Positions 24,428-31,974 of a stretch of DNA of 64,000 bases are shown in pieces. The stretch spans positions 117,600 to 181,599 of the forward strand of contig JAGXFW010000026.1 in assembly GCA_024637035.1 (NCBI GenBank), read 5' to 3'. The stretch is from Actinomycetes bacterium. GTDB lineage: Bacteria > Actinomycetota > Thermoleophilia > RBG-16-64-13. Below the pieces are notes generated by a model that was not told where the DNA came from, made no database searches, and worked only from the letters and a program-made list of their open reading frames with translations. The position numbers and the translations under genes are program-made. Position 1 is the stretch's first letter, and each line of letters opens with the position of its first letter.

Positions 24428-25423
24428 TCAGCCGGCGGCAGCGCGCTTCTTGATCTCGGCCGTCAATGCCGGCACCACCTGGAACACGTCGCCAACCACA
24501 CCCAGATCGGCGAAGCCGAAGATCGGAGCCTCTGGGTCTTTGTTGATGGCGACGATGTAGTCGCTGGTCTGCATTCCCGCCTTGTGCTGGATGGCGCCTG
24601 AGATACCACAGGCCACATACAGCTTGGGTGATACCGTCTTTCCGGTCTGGCCCACCTGGTACTGATGGGGCTTCCATCCCGCGTCGACAGCAGCGCGGCT
24701 CGCGCCCACAGCGGCGCCGAGGGCATCGGCGAGTTCGTGGATCATCGCGAAGTTCTCGGGGCCGCCGAGTCCGCGGCCGCCCGACACGATGATGGTGGCC
24801 TCCTCGAGGCTGGCCATGCCCGCGTCCTCCACCACTACTTCCACGACCCGTGCGAGCAGGCCCGAGGGGGTGAAGTCCAACGACAGTTCCTGCACCTGGA
24901 TGGTTGCGGGGCTCTCCGTGCGGTCGAACACGTTGGTGCGCACCGTGACGAGAGCCGGCTCGGCAAGAGCCTGCTTCTCGACGATGAGCGTTCCCCCGAA
25001 ACACGGGTGACTGACCCGAAGGCCCCCATCTTCAATGTAGAGGCGGGTCGCATCCCCGAGCAGGCCCACGCCGGCGCGCCGCGCGCACCGCGAGGCCACG
25101 TCCTTCCCGGAGGCCGTGTTGGCGAACAACACCACTCGCGGGGACGCCGCTTCGATCGCGGCCATCGCCGCGTCGGTGTACGGTCCGGAGCGGAACACTT
25201 CGAGCTCCGGGTGTACGGCCACGTACGCCCGTTCGGCACCATAGGCCGCTGCCTGTTGCACCAGCGCGTCAACCGACGAGCCGGAAGTCAGCGCCACCGA
25301 CAGAGGGCCGCCGAGCCCCGACACGAGTTCCCGTGCCGCTGTCAGGCTCTCCAGCGTGACGTTCGAGAGCTTCCCGTTCTTCTCTTCGGCCACCACAAGG
25401 AGGCCGCTGCGTGTGTCACTCAT
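24428..25423 (-). CDS. etfA: Electron transfer flavoprotein alpha subunit
   Basis: A 331-residue EtfA. The C-terminal FAD-binding domain is complete: [36 protein letters not shown] in parts, then [50 protein letters not shown]. The start ATG has GGAGGAGAG upstream. It follows etfB by 21 bp. With EtfB it carries electrons from acyl-CoA dehydrogenation to the quinone-reducing protein downstream. No acyl-CoA dehydrogenase gene is in the window. Confidence 0.96.
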   Translation of the reverse strand: MSDTRSGLLVVAEEKNGKLSNVTLESLTAARELVSGLGGPLSVALTSGSSVDALVQQAAAYGAERAYVAVHPELEVFRSGPYTDAAMAAIEAASPRVVLFANTASGKDVASRCARRAGVGLLGDATRLYIEDGGLRVSHPCFGGTLIVEKQALAEPALVTVRTNVFDRTESPATIQVQELSLDFTPSGLLARVVEVVVEDAGMASLEEATIIVSGGRGLGGPENFAMIHELADALGAAVGASRAAVDAGWKPHQYQVGQTGKTVSPKLYVACGISGAIQHKAGMQTSDYIVAINKDPEAPIFGFADLGVVGDVFQVVPALTAEIKKRAAAG

Positions 25424-25444
25424 CTCGTCTCTCCTCCCGGTCGC

Positions 25445-26224
25445 CTAGATGATCTTCTCGCCGGCGAGGAACTCCACGATCCTCTGCGCCGCCGTGCCGT
25501 CGTCTTCGATCTTCTGCCCAGCCTTTCGCGGCGGAGGCGCCGTGGTGGACAGCACCTTGGTCAGGGCGCCCGCTCCTCCTACGCGCGCGGTGTCCACGCC
25601 GAGTTCGGCGAGGTCCTTGGTCTCAAGAGGCTTCTTCTTGGCTCCCATGATTCCCTTGAGCGAGGGGTACCGCGGCTCGTTGATACCCTTGACCACGGAG
25701 CAGACGGCCGGCAGGCCGCACCCGTAGGCGACGTAGCCCTGGTCGGTCTGACGATGCACCGTCAGCGAACCGTCTTCGAACTTCATCATGTTGAGCGCTG
25801 TGAGCACGGGGAGGTCGAGGATGTCGCCCAACGCCGAGGGCAACTGCCCCGTCTGTGCGTCCGTGGACATGATGCCCAGGATCACCAGATCGTATGTGAG
25901 GCCGGCGAGGGCACCGCTCAACGCCAGGGCGGTGCCCTGGGTATCGGAACCGGCCAGGGCGGGGTCGGTCACCATGAGCGCCCGGTCGGCACCCATGGCC
26001 AGGGCCTTGCGTACCGCGCTTTGGGCGTCCTCGGGACCCATGCAGAGCACGGTCACTTCGCCGCCGTGAGCCTCCTTGAGGCGCACCGCTTCCTCCACGG
26101 CGTACTCATCGTAGGGGTTGAGCACGTTCTCGACACTCTGGCGATCGAGCCGCCAGTCCGGTGCCAGCAGCTTCTTCTCGGCTTCTGTGTCCACTACCTG
26201 CTTGACGCAGACAACGATCTCCAC
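25445..26224 (-). CDS. etfB: Electron transfer flavoprotein beta subunit
   Basis: A 259-residue EtfB: EIVVCVKQVVDTEAEKKLL at the start, NPYDEYAVEEAVRLKE, the conserved GADRALMVTDPALAGSDTQGTA and VYGCGLPAVCSVVKGINEPRYPSLKGIMGAKKK (in parts). The last segment is the ETF-beta signature. I start it at GTG 26224, nine bases after AAGGAGG; an upstream start at 26251 would run into the SDR stop. It is 30 bp downstream of the SDR gene in the BadH operon. Confidence 0.95.
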   Translation of the reverse strand: MEIVVCVKQVVDTEAEKKLLAPDWRLDRQSVENVLNPYDEYAVEEAVRLKEAHGGEVTVLCMGPEDAQSAVRKALAMGADRALMVTDPALAGSDTQGTALALSGALAGLTYDLVILGIMSTDAQTGQLPSALGDILDLPVLTALNMMKFEDGSLTVHRQTDQGYVAYGCGLPAVCSVVKGINEPRYPSLKGIMGAKKKPLETKDLAELGVDTARVGGAGALTKVLSTTAPPPRKAGQKIEDDGTAAQRIVEFLAGEKII

Positions 26225-26254
26225 GATCACATCCTCCTTCGTACGACTCACACC

Positions 26255-27043
26255 TCAGTGTATCGAGAGCCCTCCATCGGCGCCGATGACGTAGCCGGTG
26301 GTGTAGGCCGCGTCGTCGGAAGCCAGCCACGCGAAGGTGGGGGCCACTTCCTCGGGCTTCGCCCAATATCCCAAGGGGATACGGGCCAAGTACTTGTCCT
26401 TGAACTTCGGGTCGTTGACGATCGTGTCGGTCATCTTGGTCTCCGCGCCCGGCGAGATGCAGTTAGCGGTGATGCGATACCTGCCGAGTTCGCGGGCCAC
26501 AGACTTGGTCAAGGCGACGACGCCGCCCTTCGCCGCCGAATAGTTCACTTGGCCTATCGTACCCACCAGACCCGCCGCCGAACTCACGGTGATGATGCGC
26601 CCGTACTCGCGCTCGATCATGTGCGGGGCGACGGCGCGGATGCAGTAGAAGGTGCCGTGCAGATGCACACCCATCACAGCGTGCCAGTCTTCGATCGCCA
26701 TCTTGTGCACCATGGCCGGCTTCGTGAATCCGGCGATTGTCACCAGGATATCCACTTGGCCGAAAGCGTCGATAGTCGAAGCGACCAAGTTCTGAACGGC
26801 GTCCCAGTCTGCCACGTCGGTGGGCACCACCAACGCCTCGCCGCCCACGGCCTCGATGGCGGCCTTCGTCTCTTCCAGAGGTTCGCGACGCCTGCTCGCC
26901 AGGGCCACGCGGGCCCCTTCCTGAGCGAAGCGCACCGCCGCCGCCTGGCCGATGCCCTCACCCGCGCCCGTCACGATAGCCACGCGGCCCTCGAGACGTC
27001 GCGGGATCGATCCTGCGTCCATTCCATCCTCACGATCAATCAT
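26255..27043 (-). CDS. Short-chain dehydrogenase/reductase (FabG-like)
   Basis: A 262-residue SDR. The cofactor motif is TGAGEGIG, followed by the catalytic Ser in ITVSSAAGLVG and NYSAAKGG with Tyr and Lys; VDILVTIAG replaces the usual NNAG with TIAG. GYVIGADGGLSIH is the standard C-terminus. GGAGG lies nine bases before ATG. It is the third gene of the BadH operon, 14 bp after the hexapeptide gene. It may oxidise a 3-hydroxyacyl-CoA; substrate inferred from context only. Confidence 0.85.
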   Translation of the reverse strand: MIDREDGMDAGSIPRRLEGRVAIVTGAGEGIGQAAAVRFAQEGARVALASRRREPLEETKAAIEAVGGEALVVPTDVADWDAVQNLVASTIDAFGQVDILVTIAGFTKPAMVHKMAIEDWHAVMGVHLHGTFYCIRAVAPHMIEREYGRIITVSSAAGLVGTIGQVNYSAAKGGVVALTKSVARELGRYRITANCISPGAETKMTDTIVNDPKFKDKYLARIPLGYWAKPEEVAPTFAWLASDDAAYTTGYVIGADGGLSIH

Positions 27044-27057
27044 GTTTCCGATCCTCC

Positions 27058-27657
27058 CTATTCACCAAAGGACAACTCGTCGAACCACGTGGTCCACGAC
27101 TTCGGGCCCGCCTCGTCCCATCCGCACCGATCGGTCGCGACCTCCTCGAAGTCGATCAGAGAACGCGCCGCCAGCTCCTGATACCAGCGGGTGCCGTCCC
27201 CCTTGTTCTTCCGCACTGAGGCAGGCACCTCGCCCACCACTCTTCCGGGCACTCCAACGACAAGCCTATCGGCGGGGATCTCGAGGCCTGCGGGCACGAC
27301 GCACCCGGCGCCCACGATGCACCTATCACCGAGCACGGCACCGTCTTGCACCACAGCGTTCATGCCCACGAGCACATCCCTGCCGACCCGCGCCCCGTGG
27401 ATGATACAGCCATGGCCCAAGTGAGCATCTTCTGCGAGTTCCACCGTCACCCCGGGGAACCCGTGGATGGTGCAGCAGTCTTGGACGTTGGAGCCGGCGC
27501 CCACCCGGATGGTCAACCAGTCACCGCGCAGGCTGGCCCCCGGGCCGACGTAGCACCGGGGGCCGATCTCCACCCGACCGATCACCGACGCGGACGGATG
27601 GACGAAAGCCGTGGGGTGTATCCGAGGCAGGTTGCCGCCCACCGCGTAGAGAGCCAT
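27058..27657 (-). CDS. Left-handed beta-helix hexapeptide protein, PaaY/gamma-carbonic-anhydrase-like
   Basis: A 199-residue protein with repeated hexapeptide turns (VIGRVEIGPRCYVGPGASL, VQDCCTIHG, AHLGHGCIIHGARVGRDVLVGMNAVV). Gamma-class carbonic-anhydrase-type histidines occur in TIHG, LGHG and IIHG. PaaY and CaiE proteins of this family occur in phenylacetate and carnitine CoA pathways and are thought to be thioesterases. Here it sits between two SDRs in the BadH operon, so a CoA-thioester housekeeping role is plausible. ATG 27657 is preceded by GGGTGGGA; a start at 27678 is possible. Confidence 0.8.
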   Translation of the reverse strand: MALYAVGGNLPRIHPTAFVHPSASVIGRVEIGPRCYVGPGASLRGDWLTIRVGAGSNVQDCCTIHGFPGVTVELAEDAHLGHGCIIHGARVGRDVLVGMNAVVQDGAVLGDRCIVGAGCVVPAGLEIPADRLVVGVPGRVVGEVPASVRKNKGDGTRWYQELAARSLIDFEEVATDRCGWDEAGPKSWTTWFDELSFGE

Positions 27658-27713
27658 GCGTGTCCCACCCTTCTGCACCCGCCGGCGGGTTCACTCGCCC
27701 GGCGAAGCCGGCC

Positions 27714-28487
27714 TCACGACATCGTGAGGCCACCGCTTACCGATATCACCTGTCCCGTCATGTAGGTGTTGGAGTCGCTGGCGAGGAAAACCACCAGCTC
27801 AGCCGGCTCGTCGGCATCGGCCATACGCCTCATCGGGATAGCCTTGACGATCGCGTCGATCACTTTCTGGTCCATCCCGGCGACGAGCGGGGTGTCTGTG
27901 ATGCCGGGAGCGACGCAGTTCACCTGGATCTTGTAGCGAGCGCCTTCACGAGCCAGCGTCTTGGTGAGGGCGATGACGCCACCCTTGCAAGCCGAGTAAA
28001 CGGCTTCGCCCAGAGAGCCCACCCGTCCCGCATCGGACGCAAGGTTCACGATCTTGCCCCCGGTCTCCTGTTCCACGAAGGCCTCCATGACGGCCCGGCT
28101 CATGTGGATGGGGCCCTTCAGGTTGATGCCGATGACCTTGTCCCACAACTCGGGGTCGTTCTGAAGGAACGGCTGGATCACATCCCAGCCGGCGTTGTTC
28201 ACCAGGATATCGATGCTCTCGAACGTATCGCGTGCCGCCCGGATCGACGCCTGAGCATCGGCATACGAGCTCACGTCGCAGTGGTGGAAGCTCGCCACTC
28301 CGCCCGCCGCGACGATGGCCTGCACGGTAGCCGCGCCACCCTCGTCGTTGATATCGGTCACCATGACTCGGGCTCCCAATGCGGCGAGCCTGAGGGCGAT
28401 CGCCCGTCCGATGCCGCTTCCGGCACCCGTGACCAGCGCGGTCTTCCCCTCGACGCTCATGGGTGAGCTGTTCGGATCGATTGCCAT
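27714..28487 (-). CDS. BadH-like 2-hydroxycyclohexanecarboxyl-CoA dehydrogenase (SDR)
   Basis: A 257-residue SDR: TGAGSGIG, NNAGWDVIQPF, LASDAGRVGSLGEAVYSACKGG (catalytic Ser, Tyr, Lys) and the ending QVISVSGGLTMS. The segments NNAGWD-x-PF, SDAxRVGSxGEAVY and SVSGGLTM are, from memory, those of Rhodopseudomonas BadH, which oxidises 2-hydroxycyclohexanecarboxyl-CoA in alicyclic-acid and benzoate degradation. It is the first gene of the operon that leads through ETF to EMO; GGAGGGAGG precedes ATG. A promoter and a TetR-type operator lie immediately upstream. Confidence 0.8.
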   Translation of the reverse strand: MAIDPNSSPMSVEGKTALVTGAGSGIGRAIALRLAALGARVMVTDINDEGGAATVQAIVAAGGVASFHHCDVSSYADAQASIRAARDTFESIDILVNNAGWDVIQPFLQNDPELWDKVIGINLKGPIHMSRAVMEAFVEQETGGKIVNLASDAGRVGSLGEAVYSACKGGVIALTKTLAREGARYKIQVNCVAPGITDTPLVAGMDQKVIDAIVKAIPMRRMADADEPAELVVFLASDSNTYMTGQVISVSGGLTMS

Positions 28488-28545
28488 GGTCCTCCCTCCA
28501 TGTGGAAAGGCGTCCCGAGTACACGGGGAGCGCCCCTTCGATTAT

Positions 28546-28565
28546 TTGGTCGGTCGGTCAGTCAA
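28546..28565. promoter_or_regulatory. TetR-type operator, BadH operon
   Basis: TTGGTCGGTCGGTCAGTCAA (plus strand), about +7 to +26 of the promoter, matching the operators at 8131 and 21500 at 16 of 20 positions each. A second GACCG-GG-CGGTC dyad lies at 28610-28621 upstream of the -35. Confidence 0.65.
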
Positions 28566-28577
28566 TACCTGAACGCC

Positions 28578-28607
28578 ATGCTATTGCACGGCCGGTTACC
28601 TTGTCAA
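28578..28607 (-). promoter_or_regulatory. Promoter of the BadH-SDR-etfBA-EMO operon
   Basis: TTGACA (28607-28602) and TAGCAT (28583-28578) on the minus strand, 18 bp apart. The start of transcription would be near 28571, directly before the operator, with an 80-nt leader to the BadH gene. Confidence 0.65.
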
Positions 28608-28647
28608 CACGACCGGGCGGTCGGTCTCGAGCACAACGCCCGGTCGG

Positions 28648-29349
28648 CTAACCGAGGGCCTGTACCGACTCCGCGAATCGGGGGAGACTCTCTTCCACGG
28701 GGCGGCGATCCACGAAGACCGCATGAGCGTCGAGTGGCGTGGGCGAGGCGTTCAGGATCGCGACGCTACCGCCGCTCTCGAGTGTGATCTCCGGCAACCC
28801 GGCTACCGGCCACACGTGAAGCGAGGTGCCCACGACGATCATGAGGTCGGCGGCCTGCGCCCAGGCGACGGCTCTGTCCATCTCCACCTCCGGAAGCATC
28901 TCGCCGAAAAGCACCACGCCGGGCTTCAGAGGGGCCCCGCAGTCGCACTCAGGCGGGATTCCCGGACTCGCGTCCAAAGCGGCGAGCACGCGTGACCCAG
29001 GAAAGACCTCTCCGCAGCTGAGACAGTCGGCGCGGTCCACCGATCCGTGCACTTCGGCCAAGAGGACCGTGCCCGCTTTCGCGTGCAGCCGGTCGATGTT
29101 CTGCGTGACGACTCCATGCAGTCGACCCATGGACTCCAGCCGTGCCAACGCGAGATGGGCCTCGTTCGGCCGTGCTTCGACGAGGCGGGCGAAGCGCTCA
29201 CCGTAGAACGACCAGAAGCGCACGGGATCGTCACGGAAAGCCTCGATCGAAGCGACCTGCGCAGGATCGACCGTAGACCAGATGCCCGTCTCCGGGCTCC
29301 GAAAATCCGGGATGCCGGAGGCCGTGGACACGCCGGCTCCGGTCAGCAC
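28648..29349 (-). CDS. NAD-dependent protein deacylase (sirtuin, Sir2/CobB-like)
   Basis: At least 233 residues: TGAGVSTASGIPDFR, the catalytic His in LAEVHGSVDRADC, the Zn pairs CLSC and CDCG, GVVLFGEMLP, and VVGTSLHVWPVAGLP. Sirtuins deacylate lysines using NAD, and often regulate acyl-CoA synthetases such as the one at position 1. The first in-frame standard start (GTG 29349) falls inside the first beta strand. Upstream codons read DPIHRLAALVRGAERVVV, which looks like true sirtuin sequence back to about 29400, yet no ATG, GTG or TTG is in frame there. The true start may be a CTG or be hidden by a sequence error. Confidence 0.85.
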   Translation of the reverse strand: MLTGAGVSTASGIPDFRSPETGIWSTVDPAQVASIEAFRDDPVRFWSFYGERFARLVEARPNEAHLALARLESMGRLHGVVTQNIDRLHAKAGTVLLAEVHGSVDRADCLSCGEVFPGSRVLAALDASPGIPPECDCGAPLKPGVVLFGEMLPEVEMDRAVAWAQAADLMIVVGTSLHVWPVAGLPEITLESGGSVAILNASPTPLDAHAVFVDRRPVEESLPRFAESVQALG

Positions 29350-29414
29350 GACTACTCGCTCAGCACCGCGTACGAGTGCCGCAAGCCGGTGGATGGGATC
29401 CGTGGGCCGCGTAC

Positions 29415-29765
29415 TCAGAACGTGTACGAAGCGGTGGACTCCTGGTCGAGAAAGCGGTTCAGAAACGGGATGAAGCGGAAGACGCGGGTCTCGGGTTCCA
29501 CGCGGACCGTGGCCCGATACCAGTCGGAAAGATAGCGACCCTTCTCCAGCTCCAAGAGTTCGCCGCCGTTCTTCGTGACGTAGTCGTTGGCGACCTTCTG
29601 CGCCGAACCCTCATTGGCGGTCGCCTGTAGGTTCAGAGCCGCAGACTGGGCCGCGCCCAACGAGAGTTCCTTCGAGTTCTGGTACGCAGCGAACATGCCG
29701 TAGCCGTCCATGGCGATTACCGCGAAGAGGACGATCGCTAGAACGAGCGTTATGGCACTTCTCAT
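29415..29765 (-). CDS. Small single-TM extracytoplasmic protein, hypothetical
   Basis: A 116-residue protein with one N-terminal hydrophobic helix (SAITLVLAIVLFAVIAMDGYGMFAAY) and a polar domain of helix then strands (QKVANDYVTKNGGELLELEKGRYLSDWYRATVRVEPE). The layout resembles TadE-like or pseudopilin-type anchors but no diagnostic motif is visible. It is 43 bp downstream of the large secreted protein and overlaps nothing; the sirtuin frame begins around its end. Function unknown. Confidence 0.6.
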   Translation of the reverse strand: MRSAITLVLAIVLFAVIAMDGYGMFAAYQNSKELSLGAAQSAALNLQATANEGSAQKVANDYVTKNGGELLELEKGRYLSDWYRATVRVEPETRVFRFIPFLNRFLDQESTASYTF

Positions 29766-29808
29766 TCCTTCTCCAACGTGTCAGCACGCCCGAGGATGCG
29801 CTCCTGTG

Positions 29809-31830
29809 CTACCTGAGCCGGAGGGCGGCCCACCCGATAAGCACCACGATGCTTACGATGGCCACGACCCAGGCTACCACGGGGAGTATCGCTATGGAAC
29901 GGACTCGGATGGTCTCGCTATCGACCACCGACCCGCCCGCGGAGACATCCACCTTCAACTCCACCGAATCCGCGGAGACCGTCACCGGAACGCTGAAGAT
30001 GTTCTCTTGCACGCCCAAGGTAACGTCGAGGACATCCCCGTCCGGGAACTCCGCGCCTTCTCCACTCAGGATGATGCGCACGTCGATCGGGTAGCCGGCC
30101 TGATTGACCACCGCGATGGGCACCTCACCATCGCGACCCACCACTATCACTGACTTGTCGCCTGCCACGTCGACCTTGTCGAACTCGTCAGCCACGGCCG
30201 CCTTGATGGACTCGACGTACGCCAGTCCAAGATTCGCCACTGCGGGATCGACCCCGGCCGCGAACCAATAGCGGCTCTCGGCTTGGAAAAGAAGGCGACG
30301 CAGATGCTCCAACGGTGCCCGGTCGGAATCCGTTGCCGTGTCCAGCGCCTCCACGGCCGCGTGGGCCTCACGCAGTCCCTCCATGAAGGAGCTCGCTACA
30401 AGTCCGTCCACGTATCCGCCGTATCGACTGAGGAAGATGGGTCGGGTCTCCGGGGGAGCGCCTTTGACGACATCCTCCAGGGTGCGAGTCCTGATCCACG
30501 GAGTCTCCGTTAGCAGGCGGCCCAGGGCCTCGACGTACGCTGTCGGAGCGAGGGCATACTCATCCGCGGGCGCAGCGACCAGCGGACCAGACGACGACGT
30601 ATCCGCCGCCACCGACGCCAGAACAGCGGCAAAGCGGCCCGGGTCCCACGGCGGCGCCATCGCCTGGCGAAGCTCTTCGTCGACGAACACCAGGGTCAAC
30701 CGGTTGTTCTCTCGGTCCTGTGCTCGTACCGGGTGCCGCGCACCGCCGATGGGCTCGGCAAGGTCGCGGGCGACCTCCGCCCGCACGACCACGTAGTCGA
30801 TGGAGGCGGCGCTGAACGCGCGCAGGCTGTCGGTGGTCATGTCGAGATCGGGAGGATACGCGGCATCGGGGATCTCCGCGATCTGCAGCGTGGTCTGCAG
30901 CTCGGCCTTGCCGAGCTGCATCTGCTCCCATCCATCGTCCCAGCCCTCGCTCGCCAGGACCGGCAAGGCCGGCATGGCGTACGGACCGGGGATCACCTGC
31001 ACGTTCGTGAGGGAGGCGACGTGCCTGAATGTGGTGATCGCCTGCGCGCCGAACTCGGCACTCTGCTCATCCGGCCCCACCTCCCGCACCCCGCCGGCTC
31101 CGTCAGCTTCGGAGTACCCGTCGGCCACATCCCGCAACTGCGCCAAGAAGAGCGGCTCTACCGCCATCGTCATCCGCCACGATGAGAAGCGATCGATCAC
31201 GCTGAACAGACCGTAGAGGCTGCCTTCCGCGTCGGCCCGGGGCACGACGGCCTTCTGGACGACGTCGTCCAGGAACACGCCGGCGGTATCCCGGTGCACC
31301 CCCGACACGACGGGCCACACGACGGCCAGATCGAGCGTGGGAGCATCGGCGGCCACCCGCCCCATCCAAGCGACAGCGCGGATGACGCGGCCATCGGCGG
31401 CCCTGATCTCGCCTTGCACGAGGTACGCTCCCGGTACCTCCAGGCCCTCAGGAGGCAGGGCAAGAACGGCTTCCACCCGTCCGCTCGGCTCACCGAGGGC
31501 CTCTTCGACCCGGGCGACCACAGGCCAGTCTGTGCCGCCGGCCGACGGCCGGCCCGGCCCGCGCACCTCCACGACCGCCACCGCTTCAGGCCACGGGCCG
31601 TCGAGATCGGTGGTCAACGTCACGTCCAACGGTGTCCCCACGATGCCCAGAACCCCACCAAGGCGCAACTCCAAGACCGGCTCGGCTCTGGCCGGATCCA
31701 CCACGCACGAGAATGCCAAGAAGGCCGAGAGCACGAAGAGGAGCAAGAGGCGCACGGAGGAAGGCCCGTGGGGCGACGCGCCCCACGGCCGGACACGGGC
31801 AGCGGGCTGCGGCGAAGCGACGACCCTCAT
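29809..31830 (-). CDS. Large secreted, C-terminally membrane-anchored protein
   Basis: A 673-residue protein. A signal sequence (RLLLLFVLSAFLAFSCVVDPARA, about residues 27-49) precedes an extracytoplasmic region with beta-rich N-terminal part (LRLGGVLGIVGTPLDVTLT) and alpha/beta middle. A C-terminal Ig-like segment (VPVTVSADSVELKVDVSAGG) leads into a single helix (IAILPVVAWVVAIVSIVVLIGW) and an Arg tail. The overall layout resembles actinobacterial DUF6049 secreted proteins of unknown function; the match is by architecture only. The start is placed at ATG 31830; further upstream the frame is antisense to the CBS gene. Confidence 0.65.
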   Translation of the reverse strand: MRVVASPQPAARVRPWGASPHGPSSVRLLLLFVLSAFLAFSCVVDPARAEPVLELRLGGVLGIVGTPLDVTLTTDLDGPWPEAVAVVEVRGPGRPSAGGTDWPVVARVEEALGEPSGRVEAVLALPPEGLEVPGAYLVQGEIRAADGRVIRAVAWMGRVAADAPTLDLAVVWPVVSGVHRDTAGVFLDDVVQKAVVPRADAEGSLYGLFSVIDRFSSWRMTMAVEPLFLAQLRDVADGYSEADGAGGVREVGPDEQSAEFGAQAITTFRHVASLTNVQVIPGPYAMPALPVLASEGWDDGWEQMQLGKAELQTTLQIAEIPDAAYPPDLDMTTDSLRAFSAASIDYVVVRAEVARDLAEPIGGARHPVRAQDRENNRLTLVFVDEELRQAMAPPWDPGRFAAVLASVAADTSSSGPLVAAPADEYALAPTAYVEALGRLLTETPWIRTRTLEDVVKGAPPETRPIFLSRYGGYVDGLVASSFMEGLREAHAAVEALDTATDSDRAPLEHLRRLLFQAESRYWFAAGVDPAVANLGLAYVESIKAAVADEFDKVDVAGDKSVIVVGRDGEVPIAVVNQAGYPIDVRIILSGEGAEFPDGDVLDVTLGVQENIFSVPVTVSADSVELKVDVSAGGSVVDSETIRVRSIAILPVVAWVVAIVSIVVLIGWAALRLR

Positions 31831-31905
31831 AGACCGGAAGTGTAGCACAGGGTCTACGGCCCTCAGCCCGGGGGTGGAGCCCCCGTGCCGCCTGACGCTC
31901 GCATG

Positions 31906-31915
31906 CTGGTAGAAT
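31906..31915 (+). promoter_or_regulatory. Extended -10 element (CTGGTAGAAT)
   Basis: TGG-TAGAAT extended -10 located 60 bp before the GTG of the CBS-DUF294 gene. The same ten bases recur, correctly oriented, at 59102, 56569 (minus) and 63838 (minus). Confidence 0.5.
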
Positions 31916-31974
31916 TGCCCCAACAGTCGTCTCGATGGCTGCCGCACGGCCGTGGCGGCCCGCAAGGGGGACCC

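Noticed and set aside
24665..27181. A long plus-strand open frame of 838 codons opposite etfA, etfB and the SDR
   Set aside because: It is antisense to three well-supported genes, has a composition rich in His, Arg and Gly typical of a GC-rich shadow frame, and contains no domain motif.
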